Source of the DNA: Lachnospiraceae bacterium
Lineage (GTDB): Bacteria; Bacillota; Clostridia; Lachnospirales; Lachnospiraceae
Assembly: GCA_022768825.1 (NCBI GenBank)
Contig: JALEJB010000019.1
Span: forward strand, 1-38,780
Reading direction: 5' to 3'
Length of the DNA: 38,780 nt
The position numbers were made by a program, and so were the translations under genes. Below, piece after piece: positions 16,606-24,431 of this stretch. Numbering within the stretch: the stretch's first letter is position 1; every line of letters begins with the position of its first letter. A model generated the notes under the pieces. The model made no database searches and was not told the DNA's origin. It saw only the letters and a program-made list of their open reading frames with translations.

Positions 16606-16726
16606 ATGCATCCCTCCCGTTTTCAAATAAAATATTTTCTAAAATTTTCTCTATTTTTTTTTAAATTCGTATGTTATGATATGTCTGATTTATTTTAAAA
16701 ATCTAAAAAGAAAGAAGGTAAACACT
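16606..16726. promoter_or_regulatory. AT-rich divergent intergenic region
   Basis: This 121-bp gap separates the divergent starts of the small ATPase-operon gene (minus) and the membrane HATPase gene (plus), so it should hold two promoters. On the plus strand TATGAT at 16675-16680 is a fair -10, about 47 bp before the ATG, without a clear -35. On the minus strand I see only AT-rich candidates. None of the heptamer boxes found elsewhere occurs here. Confidence 0.4.
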
Positions 16727-17617
16727 ATGTCAACCAGGCAAAAAACCATTCTCGGCTGTTCTGTCGTGTCCTATCTGCTCGTACTTTACAGCTTTTTCCG
16801 TTTTGACCTGTGGTGCATCCTGTTGTTTTTTATCCTGCACAGCCTCGTGCTTCTCACACTGGCTTTCCTGTTTTGGAAAAACAATATGGATGACAACGAT
16901 CTGATCGAGCTTCAGGCAAAATACCAAAAGGCAGCTGCGGACAATGAGACGCTCGCCGATTCGCTCCGCGAAAAACTCGACGAACAGACCCGTCTGTGTG
17001 AGAAAAAGGATCAGGATTTGATGGATGCCAATCTGCGCATCCACGCTCTCAACGAAGAGCTTTCCGGTGTCCGCGCAAGTGCAGACAGTGCTCAGGCTGC
17101 CCTTGCCGAAGCGGAAAATGAGGAAGCCTTCGAAGCACTGCTTCCGCCGATTGATCCGAATGAAGATCCGAATGAGACCATCGATATCATTCAGATTGCA
17201 AAAGAAACCATCCATGAATTGTCTGGCTTTGCCAAGAAGGCAAATCTCGACATCGTCCTCTCCGCACCGGAAAATACGATGCTCGTCAAAGCGAGCCGCG
17301 GACGGCTTCGGATCCTGTTTCGCAATATCATCGACAACTCGATCAAATATATGAATCGTTCCGGTTCTCTTTTGATCACGATATCCAATATCGGCGATGA
17401 TATCTTCATCGTTCTCAAGGATAACGGAAACGGGCTGTCCGAGCATGAGACAAAGCACATCTTTGAGCTGAATTATCAGGGTACGAACCGCGTCAGCGGA
17501 AACGGACTTGGTCTGACTCAGGCAAAGGCAATTGTCGATTACTACGGTGGAAGTATCTATGCAAAAAGTATGATTGGCAGAGGCATGGGTATCTATATCC
17601 AGCTTCCGACTACTTAA
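16727..17617 (+). CDS. Membrane HATPase protein lacking a phospho-acceptor domain
   Basis: 296 residues from ATG 16727, preceded by AAGAAGG. Two membrane helices (about 7-25 and 28-50) are followed by a long charged coiled coil (55-137) and a histidine-kinase-type ATPase domain (about 185-296): N-box RNIIDNSIKY (Asn204), DNGNGLS (232-238) and GNGLGL (258-263), all intact. No HisKA/H-box sequence lies between coil and ATPase domain, and no histidine stands in a dimerisation-helix context, so classical autophosphorylation seems unlikely. It may phosphorylate a partner in trans or act as an ATP-dependent switch. It is co-transcribed with the SH3 protein (13 bp apart) and points toward the phosphatase operon. 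Confidence 0.85.
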   Translation: MSTRQKTILGCSVVSYLLVLYSFFRFDLWCILLFFILHSLVLLTLAFLFWKNNMDDNDLIELQAKYQKAAADNETLADSLREKLDEQTRLCEKKDQDLMDANLRIHALNEELSGVRASADSAQAALAEAENEEAFEALLPPIDPNEDPNETIDIIQIAKETIHELSGFAKKANLDIVLSAPENTMLVKASRGRLRILFRNIIDNSIKYMNRSGSLLITISNIGDDIFIVLKDNGNGLSEHETKHIFELNYQGTNRVSGNGLGLTQAKAIVDYYGGSIYAKSMIGRGMGIYIQLPTT

Positions 17618-17630
17618 GGAGGCGCTACCC

Positions 17631-18350
17631 ATGAAAAAACATCAATCAATCTTTCCTCTGATATTTGCAATTTATGTGATCGCCGGTATCCTAGCGATCG
17701 TATTATTTTATAACAACGGTTCCCGTCTGAGCCGCCGGCTCGATCAGTCGGTCCTCACGGAAAACGAATCCGTTTCGGCTATGACTGATTCACAGGAATC
17801 AGAATCAGCACCGGATGATACACAATCCCCGGAAGTAGTTGAAACTCCGGATTCGGAAATTCCGGATACTGACACTTCGGATACAACAATCGCAACGTCT
17901 GACACAGCCGATATCATCGAAGGAACCGATCATGCAGTCAGTGACGCGGCGACTTCCACCGTCTCTGATGCAACTGTTTCTGATTCTGAGAATACCACCG
18001 AAGCGGCAATCTCTACAGATGAGATCGCCGACACCGACGAGCCAGCCGATCAGTCTGACAAAGAGACTCCTGAAGCCGACGCTGAAACCGATGATACGAA
18101 GGATGACGGCAAAACCTATTACGGTTATACGGTCAATTCCGGTGTCAGTTCCGTACGCGTCAGAAAAACTGCCAACCGAAGCAGCAAGATCATCGGTCAT
18201 GTAAACGGTGGTGAAACCGGATATGTGATCGAAAAAGGAGATATCCGCTCCAAGATCGTCACCAAGGATGGAACTGTTGGTTATATCTACAATGAATACA
18301 TCACAATCTCGGAAATATCCAAAAAAGATGTTCCAAAGAAATACCGCTGA
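17631..18350 (+). CDS. Membrane-anchored bacterial SH3-domain protein
   Basis: 239 residues from ATG 17631, preceded by AAGGAGG eight bases away. A single N-terminal membrane helix (8-28) anchors it with the rest outside. A disordered Asp/Thr/Ser/Glu-rich linker (about 40-160) leads to an SH3b domain (about 165-226) with SVRVRKTANRSSKIIG and GTVGYIYNEYI, the usual signature of cell-wall-binding SH3_3 domains. It probably senses or holds peptidoglycan just outside the membrane. With the HATPase protein it could form a wall-to-membrane signalling pair beside the CIS genes (inference). Its stop codon lies in the loop of the terminator hairpin. Confidence 0.85.
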   Translation: MKKHQSIFPLIFAIYVIAGILAIVLFYNNGSRLSRRLDQSVLTENESVSAMTDSQESESAPDDTQSPEVVETPDSEIPDTDTSDTTIATSDTADIIEGTDHAVSDAATSTVSDATVSDSENTTEAAISTDEIADTDEPADQSDKETPEADAETDDTKDDGKTYYGYTVNSGVSSVRVRKTANRSSKIIGHVNGGETGYVIEKGDIRSKIVTKDGTVGYIYNEYITISEISKKDVPKKYR

Positions 18351-18368
18351 TGCGGTATTTCTTTTTTT
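18335..18368 (+). terminator. Strong terminator with the stop codon in its loop
   Basis: AAAGAAATACCGC (18335-18347) and GCGGTATTTCTTT (18352-18364) form a 13-bp perfect stem with a TGAT loop, followed by T residues to 18368. The UGA stop of the SH3 gene lies in the loop, so a terminating ribosome would cover the hairpin. It separates the convergent plus and minus operons; on the minus strand the stem is followed by only CTTTGG, so it is weaker in that direction. Confidence 0.9.
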
Positions 18369-18379
18369 ATCCATATCTT

Positions 18380-18868
18380 TTAATCCATATCCATCTCACC
18401 ATCTAAACTTTTTTCTATTGTCAGAACGTTACAGCCATCCTCATAGCGATATTCCACCTTATCCATACTCTGCTTGACCATATAGATTCCCAGACCGCCA
18501 ATCTCTCTTTCTTCTGCTGATAACGTGATATCCGGGTCTGTCTTTTCCAGCGGATTATATGGAATTCCTTTATCCCGGAATACGACCCTACAGCTTTTCG
18601 GATTTGGAATCACGTCCAGTCCGATGACAGCCTCACCCGGCTTTCCGCCATACGCATAGTGAGCGATATTGACAAAGATCTCTTCCACCGCCATAAGCAT
18701 AACCATCTTTAATGTTTCAGGACAATGATTATCGTCCAAAAGCTTTTCAATTTCCCCAAGCACCGTATATAAGGTCTCATCGCTCGCCTGAAGCTTTAAT
18801 TCCTGCATGACTCTCGGATGCTCCTTTCCAGATTTATTTTTCTTCTGCTTACTTTGAAGAATACCCAT
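18380..18868 (-). CDS. RsbW-type serine kinase / anti-sigma-like protein
   Basis: 162 residues. A single HATPase_c_2 domain has all ATP-site motifs: N-box VEEIFVNIAHYAY (Glu62/63, Asn67), FRDKGIPYNP (Asp99) and IGGLGIYMV (about 123-131). Proteins of this family phosphorylate STAS partners on serine and sequester a target, often a sigma factor. No sigma factor gene is in this window, so the target is unknown. It is the last gene of the STAS/MATE/GNAT/SpoIIE operon and the likely partner of the STAS protein at 23943-24242. The basic N-terminal stretch of 20 residues is doubtful: ATG at 18808 would remove it, though the ribosome binding site fit is imperfect for both starts. Confidence 0.9.
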   Translation of the reverse strand: MGILQSKQKKNKSGKEHPRVMQELKLQASDETLYTVLGEIEKLLDDNHCPETLKMVMLMAVEEIFVNIAHYAYGGKPGEAVIGLDVIPNPKSCRVVFRDKGIPYNPLEKTDPDITLSAEEREIGGLGIYMVKQSMDKVEYRYEDGCNVLTIEKSLDGEMDMD

Positions 18869-18889
18869 TTCTATCCAACAAATTCGTAA

Positions 18890-21016
18890 TTACAAAAACT
18901 CAAATGCAAGCATCGTAATATCATCAAACTGTTCTGCTTCCCCGGCAAATGTATCAATGTCTGCACGTACTGCCTCCAGCATCTCCTTCAGTGGCAGATG
19001 CCCATGTTGCTGCAGACTTGTTAACAGACGCTCTTCGCCAAACAATTCACCGGCTGTATTCTGTGCTTCCGTCACACCATCCGTGTACAGGAAAATGCGT
19101 GAACCATGTTGCAAGATAATTTTCTCGCTGGAATATGGAATCCCCTCCAGACCTGCTAGAACAAATCCGGGATTGGCATGAATCCACTCGTATTTCTCCC
19201 CGTTCCTGATCAACTGCGGATTATGCCCGGCATTCACATACTCAAATTCACCGGTACTGATCGTAACCACACCCATCCATGCAGTGACAAACATTCCTTC
19301 GTCATTTCCCTCGCACAACTGATTATTGACCTTATAAAAGACATCCGCCAGCGACTCCAGACTCATTGCATGATTTTTGATGAGCGTCTTTGCAATCACC
19401 ATAAACAAAGCTGCAGGAACACCCTTGCTGGATACATCCGCTATTACGATTGCCAGATGATCCTCGTCGATCAGAAAGAAATCATAGAAATCTCCCCCGA
19501 CCTCTTTTGCCGGCGTCATCTGTGCATAGACATCAAATTCCTTGCGATCCGGGAACGGCGGAAAAATCTTTGGAAGCATATCCGCCTGTATTTTCGTCGC
19601 AACATTCAGTTCTGCGCCAATGCGCTCTTTTTCGGCTGTGATCTCCGTAATGTTTTTGATATACTCCTTCATTTTCAGCGTCATATCCAAAAAGGACTGG
19701 GCGAGCACCATCGTCTCGTCCTTATTTTTCAATTCCCATGTGAAATCAAGATTGTCTCCGTCCAACTCACTGACACGCTCCGTCAGAACACTGATCGGTT
19801 TTACAATATGGGCGGATACAATAAATGCACTCACTACTCCAAAGATCAAGAAAACAAACAATGCCACGATCAATACAATTAACGACAAGCGAATCGCCTG
19901 GGTCATATTGTCGATCGCATGGTCGGAACGCTCATTCAGCTCCGTCAGCAGAGCCTGTGTCGGTGCCTGCACCTCTTTCTCTGCCAGTATGGTCAGAAAC
20001 GCCCAGCCGACCTTTTCCATCCGACTGTACGCCACATAGGAATAACCATCATCCAGTTTGACCCGCATGATTCCCTGCCCCTGACTGAGTGCCGCAGTGA
20101 TCGCTCCTGCCAGTGACTCATTGCTGCTCCCACGCAGATCTGTCGGATTTTCCACATCCACCTTCAGTTCACCGTCATCTCTTGGCGAAAAGATCACCTG
20201 TCCGTTCTGGTTAATGATACAGGCATAGCCTTCCTCTCCGATCTGTGTTTCCGCTACCAGTTTCTCAATATTGGAAAGATACATACCGGCTCCCGCAACG
20301 CCGATAAATTCCTCATTGGCATAGATCGGTACCCCACACATGATACCGGCACCATCTGTATGCGCATCTCTCGTCACAGAAGTAAAGTAGGCTGCCCCTG
20401 ACTCCTTTGCGCCCTGATACCACGGGCGATCCTTCGCCTCATAAGGAAGGATACTTCCGTTTGCCGCAAATTTAGAGCCCGCAATATAATCTGCCTGAAG
20501 CATCAGGCCGGATTTCACCGCTACATAATCCGATGCCATTTCCTCAAAATTGTGATTGACCTCGTAGAGGGCATCCGCAACATTTCCCAAAAGATCTGCC
20601 TCTTTTTGTATGCCGGGATCATTCAGGTCCGTCGCCGCGGAATGCAACAGCTGCACACTGAGTACTCCATTGTTGGATGCTTTCGGTTCCGATACTTTTC
20701 TTGCACCGTAAGCACCCGGATCTTCATAGAGTTTCTGTGTCATATTTGCAAGTATGGTCACCTGCTTTTCCAACTGTTCAAACCGCTCGTTGGCAAGCTT
20801 TGCATTGCCCTCGGTCAATTCGATCATGCGTCGTCGCACCTGAGCCGTCATGGACTCTGAGGACATGGCACTGACTGTATTTGTATACTCGCTGTTGGAC
20901 TGTACGACATCCCCTCTGAGCAAACTCATGCGAATGATCAGGAATGCACCTATGATAAACGAAACAAACAAAATGTTTCCCACACAAATATACATGATTT
21001 TTTTTCGAAGACTCAT
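18890..21016 (-). CDS. Membrane sensor SpoIIE/PP2C-type phosphatase (dCache-HAMP)
   Basis: 708 residues from ATG 21014-21016, supported by AGGAGG eight bases upstream and an ATGA overlap with the GNAT stop codon. Order: membrane helix (8-30), large extracellular dCache-type sensor (about 35-365, with the RPWYQGA...YFTSVTRD ligand-pocket signature), second membrane helix (about 375-400), HAMP (about 400-455), coil, then the SpoIIE phosphatase domain (about 485-708). Metal-site motifs GGDFYD, ADVSSKG, DGVTEAQN and DDITML are all present. Such enzymes remove phosphate from STAS proteins, here probably those at 23943-24242 and 4628-4924. An outside small-molecule signal, often an amino acid or other small organic compound for dCache domains, would therefore set STAS phosphorylation. 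Confidence 0.94.
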   Translation of the reverse strand: MSLRKKIMYICVGNILFVSFIIGAFLIIRMSLLRGDVVQSNSEYTNTVSAMSSESMTAQVRRRMIELTEGNAKLANERFEQLEKQVTILANMTQKLYEDPGAYGARKVSEPKASNNGVLSVQLLHSAATDLNDPGIQKEADLLGNVADALYEVNHNFEEMASDYVAVKSGLMLQADYIAGSKFAANGSILPYEAKDRPWYQGAKESGAAYFTSVTRDAHTDGAGIMCGVPIYANEEFIGVAGAGMYLSNIEKLVAETQIGEEGYACIINQNGQVIFSPRDDGELKVDVENPTDLRGSSNESLAGAITAALSQGQGIMRVKLDDGYSYVAYSRMEKVGWAFLTILAEKEVQAPTQALLTELNERSDHAIDNMTQAIRLSLIVLIVALFVFLIFGVVSAFIVSAHIVKPISVLTERVSELDGDNLDFTWELKNKDETMVLAQSFLDMTLKMKEYIKNITEITAEKERIGAELNVATKIQADMLPKIFPPFPDRKEFDVYAQMTPAKEVGGDFYDFFLIDEDHLAIVIADVSSKGVPAALFMVIAKTLIKNHAMSLESLADVFYKVNNQLCEGNDEGMFVTAWMGVVTISTGEFEYVNAGHNPQLIRNGEKYEWIHANPGFVLAGLEGIPYSSEKIILQHGSRIFLYTDGVTEAQNTAGELFGEERLLTSLQQHGHLPLKEMLEAVRADIDTFAGEAEQFDDITMLAFEFL

Positions 21017-22137
21017 ACACACTTCCTCCTGTCATAAAATGCCTGAATCTGTACGCGTAACAGATCAAACGCACCCGTCAGCATATATTCTTCCATATGT
21101 AGCTTCATATCTCCACACCACTGCATATAAAACTGTTCTTTCGTCCCGCAGGCTGCCTTGATACCGGTAAAGAAAAATCCCATATCCGCCAACTGATCAT
21201 ATGCTGTCAGTGCTGCCGGGCAATCCGACGAAATTGTGATCTGATAGGTCCAAAGCGGCTGCGTGTGACTGTTCATCAGCTTTCCTATCTGATCCGTGAG
21301 ATCATCGCCCAATTGCAGGAGTTGTATGAGCACCGTCCGCTGCAATTCATCCGTCACGACAGACAGTTTTGCATGTGCCTGTGAAAAACTCTCTTTCTGA
21401 TCTGAAAGCTCATAGCTCATACCCAAACAATCATAAATATTTTTTGCGTAAGCGTGCAGCTGCGCCGGAAGGTACACTTTTCCTGCCTGCTTCTTTTGTA
21501 CCGGAAGGATCATAATGCCTTCCGAATGTTTTGGACAATTTCCCTTAGGGTAGCTGTTGTGCATTTTTTCCGCAAGAAAACTGCCAAGACGGAAACCGGT
21601 AGGAACCATGCCCTGTTCCCCACACACCCGCTGAGTAATCGTGTGAAAGGTCACCGCATGGACAAACAGAGCCTGCGGTTCCATCATCTTTGCCAACGGA
21701 AATGTATATGCCACCAGCTCTGCCGCAAGACCAAAGCCCCGATATTTTTGCTTCAGGATCTGTGACGCAGGCTCGATATAATCATCCCCATTCTCCGTAA
21801 ACAGGGCAAAGATCTCCATCCCGGCAATCTCGCCACCTGCTTCTGCAACAAAAAACACATAGTGTTCTCCCATCGCCTTTTCACGCAGCTTGCCCACATC
21901 ATAAAAGTCCCGTTTAAAATAGCTGTCTCCATACTCATCACGGATACATTCCAGCAAGCCCTGCTCATCCCCTGATGCGAACGGTCTCATCGAAAAAACA
22001 ATGGATTCATTTTTCTGTTCATTGTACAACTCTTTTGTCACTGCCGGAAACTGCACCTGTTCTTTTTTCAGCATCCTTCTGTCTCTGCCTCTCCTGTAAA
22101 TTCGCACCTGTTCTCTTGTTCCAACATCTGACGTCAA
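21013..22137 (-). CDS. GNAT-family acetyltransferase-like protein in the phosphatase operon
   Basis: 374 residues if started at TTG 22135-22137, which overlaps the TGA of the MATE gene and implies translational coupling; ATG at 22074 is the alternative. A GNAT domain occupies about 45-190: FSMRPFASGDEQGLLECI at its start and LKQKYRGFGLAAELVAY, where YRGFGLA is the acetyl-CoA loop. The C-terminal 180 residues are unfamiliar, with LQLGDDLTDQIGKL and SSDCPAALTAYDQLADMGF, and may be a second, non-catalytic GNAT-like half. The substrate is unknown. It recalls the tandem GNAT gene in the ATPase operon in size and in having two halves. Confidence 0.82.
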   Translation of the reverse strand: MTSDVGTREQVRIYRRGRDRRMLKKEQVQFPAVTKELYNEQKNESIVFSMRPFASGDEQGLLECIRDEYGDSYFKRDFYDVGKLREKAMGEHYVFFVAEAGGEIAGMEIFALFTENGDDYIEPASQILKQKYRGFGLAAELVAYTFPLAKMMEPQALFVHAVTFHTITQRVCGEQGMVPTGFRLGSFLAEKMHNSYPKGNCPKHSEGIMILPVQKKQAGKVYLPAQLHAYAKNIYDCLGMSYELSDQKESFSQAHAKLSVVTDELQRTVLIQLLQLGDDLTDQIGKLMNSHTQPLWTYQITISSDCPAALTAYDQLADMGFFFTGIKAACGTKEQFYMQWCGDMKLHMEEYMLTGAFDLLRVQIQAFYDRRKCV

Positions 22138-23912
22138 AATATCACAACCAGATTATTGACGCCCAGTGTCCGGCGAAAAGTCACCGATTTCGCCATCTGT
22201 GTCACCATACGGATACCCAGTGATTCATCCATCAGAAGTTCCTCTTCGCTCATGCCTTCGGTTCGTTTCCGATAATCCGCGATCGGATCAAACAGCTTAC
22301 CGCCGCAGCGGATACGAAGCAAAAGCTCTTCCTCACTGATCTGAATACGCACATCCGCATACATCTTTTCATTCTGTTCAAAACAATGCTCATTCACCAA
22401 AACAAGCATCTCTTCGATTGCCAGCGGAAGCATCATCGAAAGCTCCGTATCCAGATCCTCCTGGTTTTCACAAAACTCTGCCATCCGTTCCGATGCCGTC
22501 ACTGCCCCCTGCATGCTGCCCGGTACGGAAAATGAGATATGTCGTTCCTCTCCGGTGATCTGCGGTAATAGTAACAGACGTCCAAGTGAGGGATTGCGTT
22601 TTCTGATCCACTCCGTCAATATCACATCCGTCAAAAGCGTCATGATCTCACCCAGCAGAAACGCTGCCAAAAGGATATGTGATGCCCCGATTCTGACCAG
22701 CAGCCATGCAAATGCTGCCACATATCCAAAGGATCTGCAAAATGTCAGCACAGATGCCAATGCCACTCGACGGATCGTCGTATAGTGAAAGATCAGGCAG
22801 TTCACCACCGCTGCCGGTATCAGGCTCGCCATCGTCCAGCAGATCATCACCGCAGCTCCCCGAACCATATGGGCATCCTTCATACCAAAGGCATAAGCCA
22901 GTGGCACACATCCCACCAGTGAGATCACAAACAGTCCGCTCATCAAAAGCAGCGAAAGCCGAACCGCACTCTTCATCAGCATACGAATACTCGTGTAGTC
23001 CCGTTCACCGTAAAACACTCCAATGAGCGGAGCCACCGCCTGGCCTGCTCCTGCAACAAATGCTGTCGCAAAATTTAACACGGCACATGCGACGGCAAAC
23101 ATACTGACGCCATCCTCTCCCAGTGCGGAAAGTACCAGCCCGTTTAAAAAGATGGAGCGCAGCATATTGCACAGATTGTTCAGCGCCGATGCTGCTCCGG
23201 CTCGTACCAGCTGAATCGTATCCTGCAGGGGATGTGCGATCTTGCCAAGTCCCAGCTGTCTTCCCTTTCCAAAAAACAAAATACCGATACCTGCCATGTC
23301 CGCAACGATCGCACTCAGTACCACTGCGAAACCGACACCGACCAAACCGATGCCGATCCAATGAAACAGCAATACCAGCAGAATATCTACGAATCCCATC
23401 ACACCGAAGATCATCATGGAATACTGTCCGCGTCCATCCACACGTAAAAAGTTGAATGGATAATACATCAATGTCGTAAACAATCCACCGGCAAGCATCA
23501 CACGCCCATACCCGGAAGCAGCCTCAAATAATGCTCCCTTTGCTCCCAACCATCCCATCAAGGGCTCAAAAAAGAAAAGGCCCACTGTCGAGAAGATCAC
23601 CGGTACAGCTATGGATAATACCAAGGAGAGCGTCGCAAAGGCATCTACCTGCGTGTCCTCTTCTTTGCCCATTGCAATGGATGCGCCGGTTGAGCCGCCG
23701 ATACTGATCAGACAGCCGAACATGGCAAAAATGAATGTAACCGGATGGACCAGATTCATCGCCGCCAGCGCCTCCTTACCGTACAGATTTCCCGTCAGAA
23801 GGCTGTTTACAAATGATATCATCGTAGATCCCAAAAGGGAGATGATTGTTGGTGTAAGATATTTTCTAAGGGTATGTTTTACAAAATAGTTATTATTTTC
23901 CAGTTCTGTCAT
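22134..23912 (-). CDS. MATE-family transporter fused to a degenerate RsbW-like domain
   Basis: 592 residues. Residues 1 to about 440 are a 12-helix MATE-type (MatE) membrane transporter; members export drugs or metabolites using Na+ or H+ gradients. Residues about 450-592 are an HATPase_c_2 (RsbW-type) domain on the cytoplasmic side. Its ATP site looks eroded: in the N-box IEEMLVLVNEH the Mg-binding Asn is replaced by Leu, the Asp of the D-x-G motif is Cys (RCGGKLFDP, about 535-543) and the GGLG loop reads ESLG (about 563-566). It may therefore bind a STAS partner without phosphorylating it, tethering the switch to the membrane. It lies 30 bp after the STAS gene. Confidence 0.9.
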   Translation of the reverse strand: MTELENNNYFVKHTLRKYLTPTIISLLGSTMISFVNSLLTGNLYGKEALAAMNLVHPVTFIFAMFGCLISIGGSTGASIAMGKEEDTQVDAFATLSLVLSIAVPVIFSTVGLFFFEPLMGWLGAKGALFEAASGYGRVMLAGGLFTTLMYYPFNFLRVDGRGQYSMMIFGVMGFVDILLVLLFHWIGIGLVGVGFAVVLSAIVADMAGIGILFFGKGRQLGLGKIAHPLQDTIQLVRAGAASALNNLCNMLRSIFLNGLVLSALGEDGVSMFAVACAVLNFATAFVAGAGQAVAPLIGVFYGERDYTSIRMLMKSAVRLSLLLMSGLFVISLVGCVPLAYAFGMKDAHMVRGAAVMICWTMASLIPAAVVNCLIFHYTTIRRVALASVLTFCRSFGYVAAFAWLLVRIGASHILLAAFLLGEIMTLLTDVILTEWIRKRNPSLGRLLLLPQITGEERHISFSVPGSMQGAVTASERMAEFCENQEDLDTELSMMLPLAIEEMLVLVNEHCFEQNEKMYADVRIQISEEELLLRIRCGGKLFDPIADYRKRTEGMSEEELLMDESLGIRMVTQMAKSVTFRRTLGVNNLVVIF

Positions 23913-23942
23913 AGTCTCAACTTACTTCACTCGATCACTTAG

Positions 23943-24242
23943 CTACTCGATATGTAAAATTCCGCTGAATCCGGACATTTTAAATACCTGAAGAACCGCA
24001 TCTGCCACATGAAGCAGTGTCATGCTTCCGCCTTTGGAGTTGGCCGTCTTTTGTCCGATCAAAAGTGCTCGCAGACCGGCACTGGAAACATATTCCACGT
24101 CGGAAAAGTCAAGTACCAGCTTATTTCCCTTCTGAAAAGCCAGCAAAATCGCGTTCTGAAGCTGCGGACTTGTCGTTGTGTCCACACGCCCGTCAATCTT
24201 GATCTGAATCACATCTCCCGATCTTGTCTCTGATATGTTCAT
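23943..24242 (-). CDS. STAS-domain anti-sigma factor antagonist (SpoIIAA/RsbV-like)
   Basis: 99 residues, one STAS domain. VEYVSSAGLRALLIGQK contains the phospho-acceptor serine of the SSAG motif, and LVLDFSDV is the usual strand before it. AGGAAGG precedes the ATG. It is the first gene of an operon that also encodes a SpoIIE-type phosphatase, an RsbW-type kinase and the MATE-RsbW fusion, giving a complete partner switch: the kinase phosphorylates it, the phosphatase restores it, and the free form binds the kinase. In Bordetella a comparable Btr module controls type III secretion; here the output may be CIS expression or release (inference). It aligns well with the STAS protein at 4628-4924. 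Confidence 0.93.
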   Translation of the reverse strand: MNISETRSGDVIQIKIDGRVDTTTSPQLQNAILLAFQKGNKLVLDFSDVEYVSSAGLRALLIGQKTANSKGGSMTLLHVADAVLQVFKMSGFSGILHIE

Positions 24243-24352
24243 ATTACGTTATCCTTCCTCTATCCTAAAATGCAACATCGGCATTCTGCTTTACATCTTA
24301 TGCGTCAGTCATGTATATACTTCGACCCCGAACGCAAAAACCCTTATTTTTT

Positions 24353-24380
24353 ATTATAGCAATTTTGGAAAGAAAGGCAA
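24353..24380 (-). promoter_or_regulatory. Promoter of the partner-switching operon
   Basis: On the minus strand TTGCCT (24375-24380) and TATAAT (24353-24358) are separated by 16 bp, about 110 bp before the STAS start. It has no heptamer repeat, so unlike the four shared boxes it looks sigma-A dependent. The 189-bp gap it lies in has no convincing terminator after the tail-protein gene at 24432, only AT-rich inverted sequence, so read-through from the CIS operon is possible. Confidence 0.6.
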
Positions 24381-24431
24381 TTCCTTTTTTTATATTTAAA
24401 TAATATTTTATTTCCTTAAGTCCAACCATAC

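Noticed and set aside
16730-17632. Minus-strand open frame of 300 codons
   Set aside because: It is the shadow of the membrane HATPase gene, whose ATP motifs and ribosome binding site are clear.
17805-18374. Minus-strand open frame of 189 codons
   Set aside because: It is antisense to the low-complexity linker of the SH3 protein; the open frame arises from biased codons.
24045-24057. Plus-strand TTTTGTCC resembling the shared heptamer
   Set aside because: Single copy inside the STAS coding sequence, without a second heptamer at 11 bp or a -10 at the right distance.
24361-24431. Terminator after the CIS structural operon
   Set aside because: Only AT-rich, weakly self-complementary sequence is present and no T-tract follows a stable stem on the minus strand.
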